From positions 37,389,001-37,453,000 of the forward strand of contig JBAIAC010000004.1 of NCBI GenBank assembly GCA_037349315.1: 64,000 bases of DNA. Direction: 5' to 3'. Within the stretch, counting starts at the first letter, position 1; every line of letters starts with the position of its first letter. The notes under the pieces were generated by a model. The model was not told the DNA's origin. It did not search any database and saw only the letters and a list, made by a program, of their open reading frames with translations. Of this stretch, positions 1-10,121 are shown piece by piece. Source of the stretch: Chelydra serpentina. Lineage: Eukaryota; Chordata; Testudines; Chelydridae. The translations under genes and the position numbers were made by a program.

Positions 1-395
1 GTAGAAGCTATTGGTAGCTGACTTTTTGAAATGGGATGAGTACAATTCCTCAACATCTACTTCACCCTTACCTCAGGGCCTCCTTCCTTGTGCCGGATAG
101 GGTTTGTCTTGCCCAGTTTCCCCAGCAGCATGGCTTCCTCCTACAGCTCCTGACATGTGCCTCTAACTGAAAGGCTTTTAACTAGTTCCAGCCAGCCCTT
201 GATTGGCTTCAGGTGTTCCAATCAACCTAGCTGTCTCCACTGCTTTCTAGAAGAATCTTAATTGGCCCCAGGTGTCTTGATTAATCTGGAGCAACTCCCA
301 TTTGGTTACCATGGTAACAGGGATATGTTTCACCTGGGGCTAACATACCTGTTTCTCACTACTTTCCTATAGTCATCTGGCCTTGCCCCGTCACA
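1..395 (-). mobile_element. Probable LTR end, cut by the window edge
   Basis: Read on the minus strand this begins TGTGACGGGGCAAGGCC at position 395 and runs off the left edge. A TG start followed by a run of this kind fits the 5' end of an LTR, and the text resembles a Ty3/gypsy- or ERV-type LTR I associate with turtle genomes. No internal retroelement genes are visible. The 3' end, polyadenylation signal and TSD lie outside the window, so the class is not settled. Confidence 0.4.
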
Positions 396-430
396 CTTGG
401 TATAACTACGTTGCTCAGAGGTGTGGAAAA

Positions 431-652
431 TATTAGCCAAGATAGTCAGGGATGCAACCACATGCTCTGCATATCCCTAGCCTCTGAGTGCCAGAAACTG
501 AAAGTCGACAACAGGAGATGGTGATTAGTTGATGATTGCCTGTTCTGTTCTGTTCATGCCCTCTGAAGCACCTGGCATTGGCCACTGTTGGGAGACAGGA
601 TACTGAGCTAGATGGACTCTTGGTCTTACCCAGTATGGCTGTTCTTATGTTA
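431..652 (+). mobile_element. CR1 LINE 3'-end fragment
   Basis: This shares a long diagnostic stretch with 30790-31010: the attagccaggatgg-type start, the core cctggcattggccactg, then gatggac...tctgacccagtatgg, ending in the ttcttatgtt tail typical of turtle CR1 3' ends. It is 5'-truncated 3' UTR only and diverged, with no coding part. The tortoise tRNA-derived SINE shares the CR1 tail, but no tRNA-like head is visible. Confidence 0.7.
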
Positions 653-1234
653 AGACAGTGTCTTTGTTCCTGTCCTATGCCACACATTTCAGTTATCTTT
701 TTAAACTCTGGTTCTGTCATCTGTCCCTTTGTTCTCTTGTTTCAGGATTTTCCACTCTCCACTTCCTGCAGATAAACTTGGTCGAATTATGTTGTCTTTC
801 AGTTCTAGCACTCTCCTTAGAATACCTATTGCTCATCTAGAGCACAGTCGTTAAGGTTTATGACTTCTGTTTGTTCTGTAGCTTCTTCCAGAGAGGATGG
901 ATGCTATGTGGCAAGAATCTTGTCAGTCTATGATTGACTCACTACACACTGAGGCATTCATTGATGCAGCAATTTCATTAAATTAACCAGAATTCATAAG
1001 TTGTACATAGACAAATTCCCCAAATTGTCACAGACACAAAAAAGCAGGAGTTAATGCAAGAAAAAAAATACCAGCGAGAAAGTAGTCTCATTAGTAACTG
1101 AAGAGGGGGATGAAATGAATGTTGAGTCACAGGTGGCTGAGATACTAATTTTCTTTTTTAAAACTCTGTCTTTGGGAGGAAAAATGAAAAGTGTGCATAA
1201 TTAGGAAGTAATAAAAAACCTTGTGAAACTAACA
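653..1234. other. No feature recognised
   Basis: AT-rich unique-looking sequence. The short open frames at 536-840 have no recognisable motif and overlap the CR1 tail. I see no gene here. Confidence 0.5.
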
Positions 1235-1380
1235 ATTGGGAAAGGGCAGATAAGGGAATACTTGGAAAATCTCAACATAAATCAGCTGCCTGTTTGATGT
1301 GCATCTCAGTGTATTAAGGCTAACGAACTTACGAGGCCACTGACAATTATTTCTGAGAAGGCCTTATCCAATGCTCATTG
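1235..1380 (+). mobile_element. Very old CR1 reverse-transcriptase relic
   Basis: One frame reads REYLENLNINQ and then, after a stop, ELTRPLTIISEKALSNA. This matches the CR1 ORF2 region just upstream of the RT fingers (pattern: EYLxxLNxxK..GPDGxHPRxLKELA..IAxPLTxIFEKS). It is interrupted by a stop and small indels. It is recognised only by eye and would need a protein search. Confidence 0.4.
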
Positions 1381-2104
1381 ATGTCAATCAAAAGGCTTCA
1401 ATAAGCTTTGGAACATGTCCCTAGATAGGAATGAGAAGATTGGAGATATGCAGAAGTAAGAAAATGAGCCTGGTAATGAATGTGCGAAAGTCTAATTTCT
1501 ATTTCAAGTAAAGGAATGGAACAAATATTAAGTAGAGAAAAATCTTTAAACAGAGATGAAATCATGAGCAAATATATAGCACCTCCTTACGTCAGACAAA
1601 TCTGCAATTGCCTTTTTGACAGAATTGCAAAGTCAGGTTGCAATCTTGCACATGTTTAACTTTATGCACTCTGAGTAGCCCCATTGATGTTAGTAGAACC
1701 ACTCACGTGGAAAATGAAGCAGGTGCATAAGAAGCTGCAGGATTGGGGCCTTCGACAACTTGGTAGATGTAACTTATTTGGATTTTAGTTAAAAAAAAAT
1801 TGTTGTTTGTGTCTTGCAACCATATGTACAATGACTTGAAATTTGGTTTGGGTTTGAACATGGGCACAAGGATTGCAAACTGGGTGATGGAGCATTAAGC
1901 CTCTAATTAAAATGGTTGGCACAACTGAATCAAGAAATAATGTTTTTTGTTGCTTGCTGCCTGAATGATTTCCCTCCTTGGTTTTTAATTGCATGATTGA
2001 ATGTATTTTCAAGAAGTAAGCATGATAACTTAAACAAACTTAAGCCAACTTTCCAGGCAGGCATTCCAATGATACTGCATTCTAATAACTAGTGTAATTG
2101 TTAC
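1381..2104. other. No feature recognised
   Basis: AT-rich sequence without recognisable coding or repeat structure. The 75-codon minus-strand frame at 1785-2012 has no family resemblance. Confidence 0.5.
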
Positions 2105-2169
2105 TAGGGTGACCAGACAGCAAGTTTTAAAAAATCGGGACAGGGGGTGGGGGGTAATAGGAGTCTATA

Positions 2170-2988
2170 CAGGTCTGTCGCGTCTTACGTGGGGGTTACG
2201 TTCTGCGCTGAGCGCGTAAAGCGAAAACCGCGTATAGCTGTTAAAAACCCTTAAATCGCCCATAAAGTAGTTTTGTGTATACAACCCTGTACAGTACTAT
2301 ATATACTATACAGAAATGTACATTACAGTATATAATAAAGAGTATACACTCAAAATATAATTTTACAGTACTTTATTTTTAATAACATAACAGACAGATG
2401 GAAGAATGAAAGAATAAAAAATCAAAACAGTACAGTACAGTGCCATTGATAGGCACATGTTTACGGTTCATGTCTTCCAGCCATAAGTTTAATGCCTTTT
2501 CAGTCTTCACTAAAGCCTTGTCACACACTTGGCTCGTCACCTTAGCAGTTCTTGGAGCACTTGATGCCACGGCTTCACGAATTTCTGTCTCTCTAATCTT
2601 GATGGCACGGATGCTAGATTCATTGCAGCCGTATTTATGTTCCACACTGGCAACTGACATACCGCCTTTCAATAAGTCCAACACATCCAGTTTTTCCTCC
2701 AGTGTTGGAACAGATCGTTGTTTCTTTGGTGGAGCACCAGATGAAGTAGCTGGCTTGCGTTTAGGGGCCATGTTGCACGCAGTGCGGCGAGATGCACACA
2801 GAATGAGAGGCACAGGGGGACTAAGTATGCATTGGGAACAGCAGATTCGCGTCTCACGCTCACTCCCGGGCATACGCTGCTGGAATCGGCCGCACTACAG
2901 GCGGCCGAGTGAACTTTTTTTTTTAAACCGCGAACTGCGCAAAGCCGAAATCGCGCAAGTTAAATGCGCGTAAGACGCAACAGACCTG
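2170..2988 (-). mobile_element. Tigger/pogo-type DNA transposon with internal deletion
   Basis: It starts CAGGTCTGTCGCGTCTTACG and its far end, reverse-complemented, reads CAGGTCTGTTGCGTCTTACG: 19 of 20 terminal bases match. TA flanks both sides (2168-2169 and 2989-2990; TATA extends on each side), as expected for Tc1/mariner-superfamily insertion. At 819 bp it is far shorter than autonomous Tigger elements (about 2.4 kb). It keeps the 5' end of the transposase gene on the minus strand plus an AATAAA (2372-2377, minus) but has lost the DDE catalytic region. It sits inside the hAT-type element at 2105-3050. Confidence 0.85.
2379..2771 (-). pseudogene. Truncated Tigger transposase: CENP-B-like DNA-binding part only
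   Basis: An open frame of 130 codons starts at the ATG read from 2771 (MAPKRKPAT...). An in-frame upstream ATG at 2873 falls in sequence that looks like 5' UTR, so I prefer 2771. Residues 1-20 are basic and could act as a nuclear signal. Residues about 25-70 (LEEKLDVLDLLKGG, then CNESSIRAIK) fit the CENP-B/Psq-type helix-turn-helix, and residues about 90-110 (ALNLWLEDMNRKHVPING) fit the start of the second CENP-B HTH. After VPING the frame runs into sequence near the poly(A) signal, so the second HTH is cut and the DDE nuclease is absent. If made, the product could bind related termini but not catalyse transposition; expression is unknown. Confidence 0.7.
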
Positions 2989-3336
2989 TATAAGAAAAAG
3001 ACCCAAAAATCGGGACTGTCCCTATAAAATCGGGACATCTGGTCACCCTAATAGTTATAGCTGCTCAGTGCTGTGGTACTCCAAACCTCTAAGATACTAG
3101 TAGCATCATGTGTACCATGACCCGGACAGCAATGGCTTCTATTGTTTGTACTACCAGAAATTTCAGTTTGTATGCTTTTCCTTGGTATTCAGTTTATAAT
3201 TTACATTGTCCTAGTAGTGGTATGATGCTTGTGCCACTGAATAATTTGGCTTGACATTTTGCTTTCTTCCTTTGCATATTACCGCGGAAGCCATTGTAAC
3301 CTAGCACATGAACTGATGCCCTACTATCTATTTATA

Positions 3337-3520
3337 CAGTGTTCTTGTAGCTGTGTTGATCCAAGAATATTAGAGAGACAAGGTGGGTGAGGTAATATCT
3401 TTTACTAGACCAACTTCTGTTGGTGTGAAAGACAAACTTTTGAGCTTACACAGAGCTCTTTTTCGGGTCTGGGATACTAGAAGTTGGTCCAGTAAAATAT
3501 ATAAGATATAGTGTATAGAG
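3337..3520 (+). repeat. Unclassified interspersed repeat, family A, copy 1
   Basis: Shares the landmarks agctgtgttgatccaag, atattagagagacaag, atatcttttactagaccaac and ttctgttggtg with 28505-28625. I associate this family with turtle genomes and UTRs, but I cannot assign its class. No terminal repeats were found here. Confidence 0.5.
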
Positions 3521-4253
3521 TTAAAAAAAAACTGCCACAAGAAAATACAAAACGGAGAACACCAAAGATAGATGACTCTTTCCCCATTATCACATTTTAA
3601 AGAAAAGTTGGTGACTCACACTAGTTGAAACAATTTAACTAAAACAGTTAGTCTAAAATCAAGCCACATTCAAAACATACATTTAAAATAGAATAAATTA
3701 CGTTACCCTTCCAATTTCCCCTTTCTGTTGTTAGCATTGCCCATGCTTCCCTGTTGGACAGTTAACAATATCACTAACCTGCTGCAAGATGCTTCAGAGT
3801 TAGGGACAACAGCCTGCTTTCTGCTCCTGAGCTCAGCTGCTCCCAAATCACACAGGGTGCATGGCCTTTAATAAAGCAGCTGCCCTGACCACTTGCCCTC
3901 ATTGAGTCTGACCCCAGCAACAGGGAGGGGAAACCTATTGGAGCAGACCCAAAATTTTCACACCCAATTCCAGAAGTTTCTGCTGATGGATGTGGAGTGC
4001 TAAATCTGCCTAGCATCAATGACCCAGAGATAACTCACTCCCAACCCCTGCACCATAGGTCTCTTAAAGATTTATCACCCTATTAGGCACATGGGTTACA
4101 CTAAAACAGTGAAACATTCAAGCTTTATTCCTTCCATCACATATGCTGTTCTTTCATCAAGCACTTCCAGAAAGTAGAGCTCTCTCTGCTTCTGTACATT
4201 GCAATATTAGAGTGCCCCATGTGGGGATGCTATTTATCATAACATGGTGAGAA
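3521..4253. other. No feature recognised
   Basis: The open frame at 3774-4019 (minus) shows no known domain. The sequence is mixed-composition and has no repeat landmarks I can name. Confidence 0.45.
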
Positions 4254-5129
4254 TAGGGTTGCCAACTTTCTAGTTGCACAAAACCGAACACCCTAGCTCT
4301 TCCCCTTCCCTGAGGCCCTGCCCTGCCCATTCCTTGGGCCCTGCCCCCAATCACTACATTTCCCATCCCTTGGTGGCTCGCTCTCCCCCACCCTCACTCA
4401 CTTTCACTGGACTGGGGCAGGGGGTTGGGGTGCGGGAGGAGGTGAGGGCTCTAACTGGGGGTGTGAGCTCTGGGATGGGGCTAGAAATGAGGGGTTCAGG
4501 GCTGGGGCAGAGAGTTGGGGTGCAGGAGGGGGTGAGGGCTCCAGATAGGGGTGTGGGCTCTGGGGGGGGGCTGGGGATGAGGGGTTTGGGGTGCAGGAGG
4601 GGGCTCCAGGCTGGGGATGTGGGGCAGAGGGATTCGAAGTGCAGGAGGGGGCTGCGGGTTGAGGCAGGGGGTTGGGGTGCAGGAGGAGATATGGGCTCTG
4701 GGCTAGGGGTGCAGGCTGTAGGGTGGGGCCGAGCTGGGGATGATGGGCTCTGGGTTTGGGAGGGGCTCAGGGCTGGGGCAGTGGCTCAGGGTTGGGGCAC
4801 GGGCTTACCTTGGGCGGCTCCCAGTCAGTGGCACAGCAGGACTAAGGCCAGCTCCCTGCCTGTCCTGGCTCCGTGCTGCGCCGCGGAAGTGGCCAGCAGG
4901 TCCGGCTCCTAGGCGGGGGAGCCAGGAAGCTCCGCGTGCTGCTCTGACCCACCACAAGCACCACCACCCCAGCTCCCATGGGCCATGGTTCCTGGCCAAT
5001 GGGATTCTGGAGCCGGTGCTCAGGGCGGGGGGCAGCGTGGGGATCCCTGTGGCCTCTCCTGCCTAGGAGCCGCTAGGGTCCCTTTTCGACTGGATGTTCC
5101 GGTCGAAAACCGGACACCTGGCAACCCTA
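4254..5129. mobile_element. Non-autonomous hAT element (TAGGGTTGCCA family), copy 1
   Basis: Termini are TAGGGTTGCCAACTTTC at the left and CCTGGCAACCCTA at the right. Flanking octamers are ggtgagaa (4246-4253) and ggtgagac (5130-5137), 7 of 8 identical, the hAT signature. It is 876 bp and very GC-rich with a G-rich minisatellite in the middle. The open frames inside (for example 4274-4912) are low-complexity Gly/Arg frames in that minisatellite, not genes. Its left end matches the reverse complement of the right end of 6977-7909, so the two are the same family in opposite orientation. Confidence 0.82.
4408..4800 (+). repeat. G-rich degenerate minisatellite
   Basis: Tandem, irregular units built on ggggttggggtgcaggaggg and gggctctgggctgggg alternate for about 400 bp. 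Several stretches have four or more closely spaced G-runs, so G-quadruplex formation on this strand is plausible. The array lies wholly within the hAT element at 4254-5129. Confidence 0.7.
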
Positions 5130-5137
5130 GGTGAGAC

Positions 5138-5800
5138 TGCAGCTTGCAAGCTCTTCCCCTCCTCTGCAGTCTGATTGTATTTTCAAAGATATAAAACTGG
5201 GACATGATGGTTGAGGGTGTCACTGGGGAGCACCATGGTTGGGGATAAAGAATTTTGGTGGGAAAAGGGGAAGGAAGAAGTCGGTCTTTTCTCTCTCCCT
5301 TTCAGAATGGGAAACTGGGACTCTTTACAGACAGAATGGCAGTGTGGGAGAGAACAGTGTTCATCTCTTTGTGCTGCTTCTACTGTTGTTTTCTAGGCCT
5401 AACCTCCCTCCTCAGATCTAATTCCAACTCCTCTTCCACAACCACCAGTTCACCCACATCCTCATTCCCAGTTGGCTCATTCCTCCCAGCATTCAACCTT
5501 GCCCACCCAAACCATCCCTCTCCCAGCTCAGAAACTCCCCAGCCAGGCCCATGCAGCTCCCTCCATTCCAAACCCCATATCTGCCCTCAACCCGATAACT
5601 ACTCCTCTTCCTAGCTAACCTCTCCACAGCTCAGCACCATCCTCAGCTCTGAACTCTCCTCACCTTCCTGCCACCTCCCGGCACAACACTCCAGACAGAC
5701 AGAACCCGTCCCTAGGTACAAAACCCTTTCCTCTCTGACACAGACACCCAACACCTGGCTGAAGAAGCGGGCATATAGTACAGCAGTAAAAGACTATGGG
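5138..5800. other. No gene recognised; pyrimidine-rich stretch
   Basis: Positions 5400-5700 are C/T-rich with many cc and tcc runs. A splice-acceptor-like ctctctccctttcag lies near 5291-5305, but the frame that follows has no recognisable family. I do not call an exon. Confidence 0.4.
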
Positions 5801-5806
5801 TGTGGG

Positions 5807-5985
5807 GAGGATGTGCAGGAAGTACTTACATTTTGCCTCTCTGGAGCAGATCTCCATTAGCCCTCCCTCTGCTGCTGGCAGGACAGCCCATACGCTGCAG
5901 CAAGGACTTCAGGGGCTGAAGGCTGCAAGGAGCATGTGCAGGAAGCACTGTATTTTGTGTCTCTAAGGAAGGTCTCAAGTAGTCC
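5807..5985. repeat. Diverged tandem duplication, about 120-bp period
   Basis: The block starting gtgcaggaagtacttacatt near 5812 recurs as gtgcaggaagcactgtattt near 5935, followed in both cases by related text (tttgcctctctgg / tttgtgtctctaa, then agccctcc / agtccttc). This is two-copy only, diverged and noncoding. Confidence 0.35.
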
Positions 5986-5989
5986 TTCA

Positions 5990-6810
5990 CAAGCCGGTAT
6001 TCCTTGTTCTGTACCTCTTCTTTGTACTGCCTGCAGCATATCCTTCAAATGGCAAATGCTGGCAATTAATAATGATTCTGTTGGCTCACAGAGGGTAGAG
6101 TGCTGCACAGTGCTGAGCACCTACTGCAAGATGCTTGGTGTCTTGAACCTCCATTGGTTGCAGTAGTAGTGGAGAGGAAAAGCTGCCAGGATTAAGCACA
6201 GAATATTTGCCAGTAGAGTTGTTTATAAACCATTTGAATCTGAAAAGCAACTAATGCAGATTTACGAGGTTTTATTTTTATTTAAAAAACACAATGGGCT
6301 TGATTCTCCTCTCACTTGATGTGAGAGGAGAATCCAGCGGCTCTTCTCTAACAAACAGGAGTAAGGCTCTGAGTTCACTTTGTATTTTAAATATTGTTGA
6401 TGACTACAATCGCCTCTATTCTGCTCAGCTCCGTAAAACTGTATATCTGATCAATAGACTGCTGGCGCTTCCCCACTAGTGAAGTGACTCATGCTGCGCT
6501 AATGTCTAGTGCTAAGAGGAGTCCTGTAAAAAGGCCTGTAGATAAAAGTAAAGAAATAGACTTTCAGACAGAGCAGCACCCTGCAGGTTTCAGTGTCTGC
6601 ACTGTCCTGCGGTTAGCCCGACAGCCAGCTGTGGTGATTTATGATTCTGTTACCTGTGTTTTATACAATAAGTAGATTATTGTATGAATGACTGTGGCTC
6701 TCCTTGAAGTCAACAGATTTGCACAGCTTGTTTGTGTTCAAAAGCTAGGAGGCTTTCACCTTCCATTACAGTAGCAAAGCTGGCAATGGCTCTGAGCTGG
6801 TGGTTACTAT
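5990..6810. other. No feature recognised
   Basis: Short frames at 6294-6675 lack family resemblance. A perfect-looking inverted pair around 6300-6335 (gattctcctctcacttga / tgtgaggagaatcc) could form a hairpin; it may be the remnant of a small palindromic repeat. Confidence 0.4.
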
Positions 6811-6968
6811 GGGCATGTCTACACAGGAGCTAAAGGTACAATTTCCAGCTAGGCTAGATATACTTGTGCTAGCGCTAATCAAGCTAGTGTACTAAAAATT
6901 GTAGTGTAGCTGCAGCCAAGTATGTATGGCCCTGGATACATACCTAGCTAGCTTCCTTGAGTAGGTAC
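6811..6968. mobile_element. Probable Harbinger-type MITE fragment
   Basis: It begins GGGCATGTCTACACAGGAGC, close to the GGG(C/T)ATGTCTACAC termini of the Harbinger elements at 43980-47443 and 60765-61011. Internal text (aggctagatatacttgtgctagcgc) is palindrome-rich. The other end is not found before the hAT insertion at 6977, so it is truncated or the far end has decayed. Confidence 0.4.
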
Positions 6969-6976
6969 TTTAGGTT

Positions 6977-7909
6977 TAGGGTTGCCAACCCTCCTGGTTT
7001 CGCCAGGAGTCTCCTGGAATCAGACCCTATCTCCTGGAGGCTACTGAAGCCAAACCGGGAGATGTTAGGAGCTAAAAGTCCAGTGGCACAGCGGGGCTGT
7101 AAGGCAGGCACACTGCCTGCCCTGGCTCCGTGCCACACTAAGAAGCGGCTGGCATGTCTCTGGGAGTGGTCAGGGGGTCTCCGCGTGCTGCCCATGCCCC
7201 AAGCATTGACTCCACAGCTCCCATTGGCTGGGAACTGTGGCCAATGGGAGTTGCGTGGGCGGTGCTTGTGGGCACAGCATGGAGCTCCCTGCCCCTGCCC
7301 CCCAAGGAAAGGGGCAAGGGGCTCCATGCTGGGAGCGGCACGGGGTCAGGGCAGGCAAGGAGCCTGCCTCAGCCCCACTGTGCCACCTCCTGGGAGCCAC
7401 CTGAGGTAAGTGCCTCCCGGCCGAAGCCCACACTCCAAACCCCCTCTTGTACCCCAAACCCAGCCCGGAGCGCCCTCTTGCATCCAAACTCCCTCCCAGT
7501 GCCCTCTTGCACCCCCCCCCCTGAGCTCCAGCCCCCTACCGCAGCCCAGAGCTCCCTCCTGCACCCAAACTCCCTCCCAGAACCTGCACCCCTCACCTCC
7601 TTCTGCACCCCAATACCCTGCCCCAGCCCAGAGCTCCCTCCTGCATCCAAACTCCCTCCCAGAGCTTGAACCCCCTCCTGCACCCCAACCCCTTGCCCCA
7701 GGCTCAGCTTGGAGCCCCCTCACACACTCTGAACCCCTCGGCCCCAGCCCAGAGCCTGCACCCCAATCCCCTGCCCCAGTCCAGTGAAAGTGAGTGAGGG
7801 TGGGGGAGATTGAGTGATGGAGGGAGGGGGGATGGAGTGGGCGGGGCCTTGGGGAAAGGGGAGGGGCAAGGGTGTTTGGGTTTGTGTGATTAGAAAGTTG
7901 GCAACCCTA
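6977..7909. mobile_element. Non-autonomous hAT element (TAGGGTTGCCA family), copy 2, inverted
   Basis: Left end TAGGGTTGCCAACCCTCC, right end GTTGGCAACCCTA. Flanking octamers tttaggtt (6969-6976) and tgtaggtt (7910-7917) match at 7 of 8 positions. It is 933 bp. Its right end, reverse-complemented, matches the left end of 4254-5129 for about 70 bp, so it lies in the opposite orientation about 1.8 kb away. All open frames inside are compositional. Confidence 0.82.
7430..7775 (-). repeat. C-rich degenerate minisatellite (complement of the 4408-4800 type)
   Basis: Units such as ccctcctgcacccaaactcc and ccccctcctgcaccccaa repeat irregularly. It is the reverse-complement counterpart of the array in the sister hAT element, so its G-runs are on the minus strand. 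Confidence 0.7.
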
Positions 7910-7917
7910 TGTAGGTT

Positions 7918-7950
7918 ATATGTATGTGTGTATATATATATATATATAAC
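7918..7950. repeat. TG/TA microsatellite
   Basis: tatgtatgtgtg followed by about nine TA units, directly beside the right TSD of the hAT element. Confidence 0.8.
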
Positions 7951-8448
7951 AACACCAACTCTTTATTTTTTATTAACTCTTAACTTGTTTGGGCATTAAA
8001 GTATTTTCCTCTGGGTTTGGGAGGGTTGTTTTTCATGCCTTTAGTATTGTACAAAGTCTTAGGTATACCTTGTGAGCGGTTTTGATGTTGGAGCAAGTGC
8101 AAGACTTTCTTATGGTGATAGGAGACTGCCTGGTACTGAGTTCTTCTGGTGGTGTGGGGTTTTAAGAGTCTGGTCCAAGAGCTGTCAGTCCCTTGTCGGC
8201 CTGTGTTTCTTCTGGGTCCTGCTGATCAAGTCTCAGTGAAACATATATTTCACCATCATCCACATCCATTTTTTTAACTTATTTGTAGTAGGTGTATGTA
8301 TTTGTGGTTTTGGTGAAATGTATGCTCATCCACTGCTTTATATTAATGAGGTTTTCCTCTGTTGAAATATGTTGCTTACTTTAAGTACATGATTTGTCCT
8401 GAGGAAATAGTAGTACTGGGAAGTCTTTCGCTTGTTGGTCATAGTAGG
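7951..8448. other. No feature recognised
   Basis: T-rich sequence with no frames of note and no recognised repeat. Confidence 0.45.
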
Positions 8449-8456
8449 CTTTATTC

Positions 8457-9434
8457 CAGGGGTCTCAAACATGAGGCCTGCGGGCTGCATGCGGCCCGCA
8501 GAGCTCTTCCCTGCGGCCCACCAGGCTCCCCGCCCTCCCCCCAATTTTTTTTTATACCCCCCAGGCAGTTCCCGCCGCCAGAACAGTTGTCTGGCGGCTT
8601 TGCGGTTTCTGGGAGGGAGTGGGGAGGAGCGGGAAGCGCGCACACAGGGGAGGAGGGGGGAGAAGAGGCGGAGCTCCCCCCCTCCTCCCCTGTGTGCGCG
8701 CTTCCCGCTCCTCCCCCTTCCCTCCCAGAAACCGTGAAGCCACCAGACAGCTGTTCTGGTGACGGAACTTCAGAAAATAACTCGGGGGGGGGGGCGGCAC
8801 GGGGAGCCCGGCGGGCCGCAGGGATGCGCTCCGCTGGGCTCCCCGTGCCCCCTGCCACCGCCCCTAAGTTACATTCTGAAGTTCCGCCGCCAGAACAGCT
8901 GTCTGGCGGTTTCTGGGAGGGAAGGGGGAGGAGCGGGAAGCGTGCACACAGGGGAGGAGGGGGGGGAGAAGAGGCGGGCTGCCGGGTTTCCTCCCGCCCC
9001 GCCTCCCAGTTACGTCCTATGGCTGCCAACTCCCCTCACCCCCACCTTCCCTCAGTTACGTTCTGTGGCCACCAACTCCCCTCACCCCCACCCCCCTCCC
9101 AGTTACGTCCTATGGCCGCCAACTCCCCTCACCCCCACCCCCCCCACTTACGTTCTGTGGCCGCTAAGATCGCTAAGATCCCCGTTCCCTCCGCGCTGCT
9201 CCAAGGTTTTATTTTTATCCCCAGGCAGTTCCCGCTGCCAGAACAGCTGTCTGGCGGCTTCGCGGTTTCTGGGAGGGAGGGGGGAGGAGCGTGGAGAAGG
9301 GGCGGAGCCTAATGGAAGGGATGGAGTGGGGGCGGGGCCGGGGGCAGCGAGGGGGCGGGGTCAGTGATGCGGCCCTCGGGCCAATGCACTAGTTCTCATG
9401 CGGCCCTCGTGGTAATTTGAGTTTGAGACCCCTG
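8457..9434. mobile_element. Non-autonomous hAT element (CAGGGGTCTCAAAC termini)
   Basis: Perfect terminal inverted repeats CAGGGGTCTCAAAC / GTTTGAGACCCCTG and a perfect 8-bp TSD ctttattc (8449-8456 and 9435-9442). It is 978 bp and extremely GC-rich. The internal near-palindrome GCCAGAACAG(C/T)TGTCTGGC occurs at 8577-8595, 8889-8907 and 9237-9255, with its inverse at 8742-8760, so the element grew by internal duplication and inversion. Termini resemble the Charlie-like branch of hAT. The long frames here (for example 8362-9312) are Pro/Gly/Arg compositional frames, not genes. Confidence 0.9.
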
Positions 9435-9649
9435 CTTTATTCTTTGTGCATGTGTATCTTCTTTTCCAGCTGTTACTCCTTCCACCACTGTCAGTGGTAG
9501 TACTTCTGGGTCTATAGGCACCAATGTATGTGTGCGTCTTCACATCAAGAATTGTCCTAGGCTCCTATTCATGCCTTTTGTGGACATTTCTCTATTCAAG
9601 GATGGTTTGCCATACTTTTTCTTTGTTGTTGTTGTTTGTTTTTCCAGCT

Positions 9650-10121
9650 TTCTTCAATAGAATCTTAGTAATTTAAATTGCTGATTCGCTTTGCCATTTG
9701 ACTGACTGTGTTATGGTGATGATGTGATATGAGCAAATTCCCATCCCTGAGTAAATAGCACAAACCCACTGCACGTAAATGGGGCCCATTGTCTGAAACA
9801 GCAGTTTGCAATGCCATGTCTGCTGAAATGCTTCATTGCTTTGTCTATGATGGTCACAGCGGTAGTGTCTGAAAATTAGATGAATAGTAATCTACAAAAA
9901 TGAGATACTTAATATGGTTTTTCGTGAAAAGGTCCCTTCCTGTTTTGCTCCAAGATTTGTTGGAAATGCTGCGTATTTTCATTGTCTCTTTTTGCTGCTT
10001 GGGCTTCATTTCCCCATGTGTTATCACAACTGCTCACTAGGTCTCTGATATCCTTGGTCATGTTTGGCCAGTAAAAGGTATCTCCGGCTTTCCAGATGTA
10101 GGCTTCTATTCCACAATACAC
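9650..10121 (-). pseudogene. Gypsy integrase remnant
   Basis: The part at 9909-10121 contains FYWPNMTKDIRDLVSSCD, the H2C2 zinc-binding region of gypsy integrases. Further downstream on the minus strand (9640-9800) a frame reads SDNGPH and later SHHHHNTVSQMAKR, matching the core SDNGPxF..EF..W.F.H.TSSPxYPQSNGxAE. Stops and indels separate the pieces, so no active integrase could be made. Confidence 0.7.

Larger units (their letters stand above)
2105..3050. mobile_element. Non-autonomous hAT-type element (TAGGGTGACC family), split by a Tigger
   Basis: The termini are inverted repeats: TAGGGTGACCAGA at 2105 and TCTGGTCACCCTA ending at 3050. The flanking octamers are attgttac (2097-2104) and atagttat (3051-3058), a 6 of 8 match, consistent with an old hAT 8-bp TSD. 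The element itself is only about 125 bp and palindromic (cgggac...gtcccg arms). The rest is the nested element at 2170-2988. A sister copy with a perfect TSD lies at 50554-52156, which supports the hAT assignment. Confidence 0.75.

Noticed and set aside
4274..4912. 212-codon frame on the plus strand
   Set aside because: Lies entirely in the G-rich minisatellite of a TSD-defined hAT element. Gly/Arg/Val-rich repeats with no domain.
5291..5614. Acceptor-like tract followed by an open frame
   Set aside because: The encoded Ser/Pro/Thr-rich text is a translation of pyrimidine-rich sequence and has no family resemblance.
8362..9312. 316-codon frame, the longest apart from the CR1 and hAT ones
   Set aside because: Stop-poor because of GC richness inside the hAT element at 8457-9434. 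Frames of similar length occur on the other strand too.
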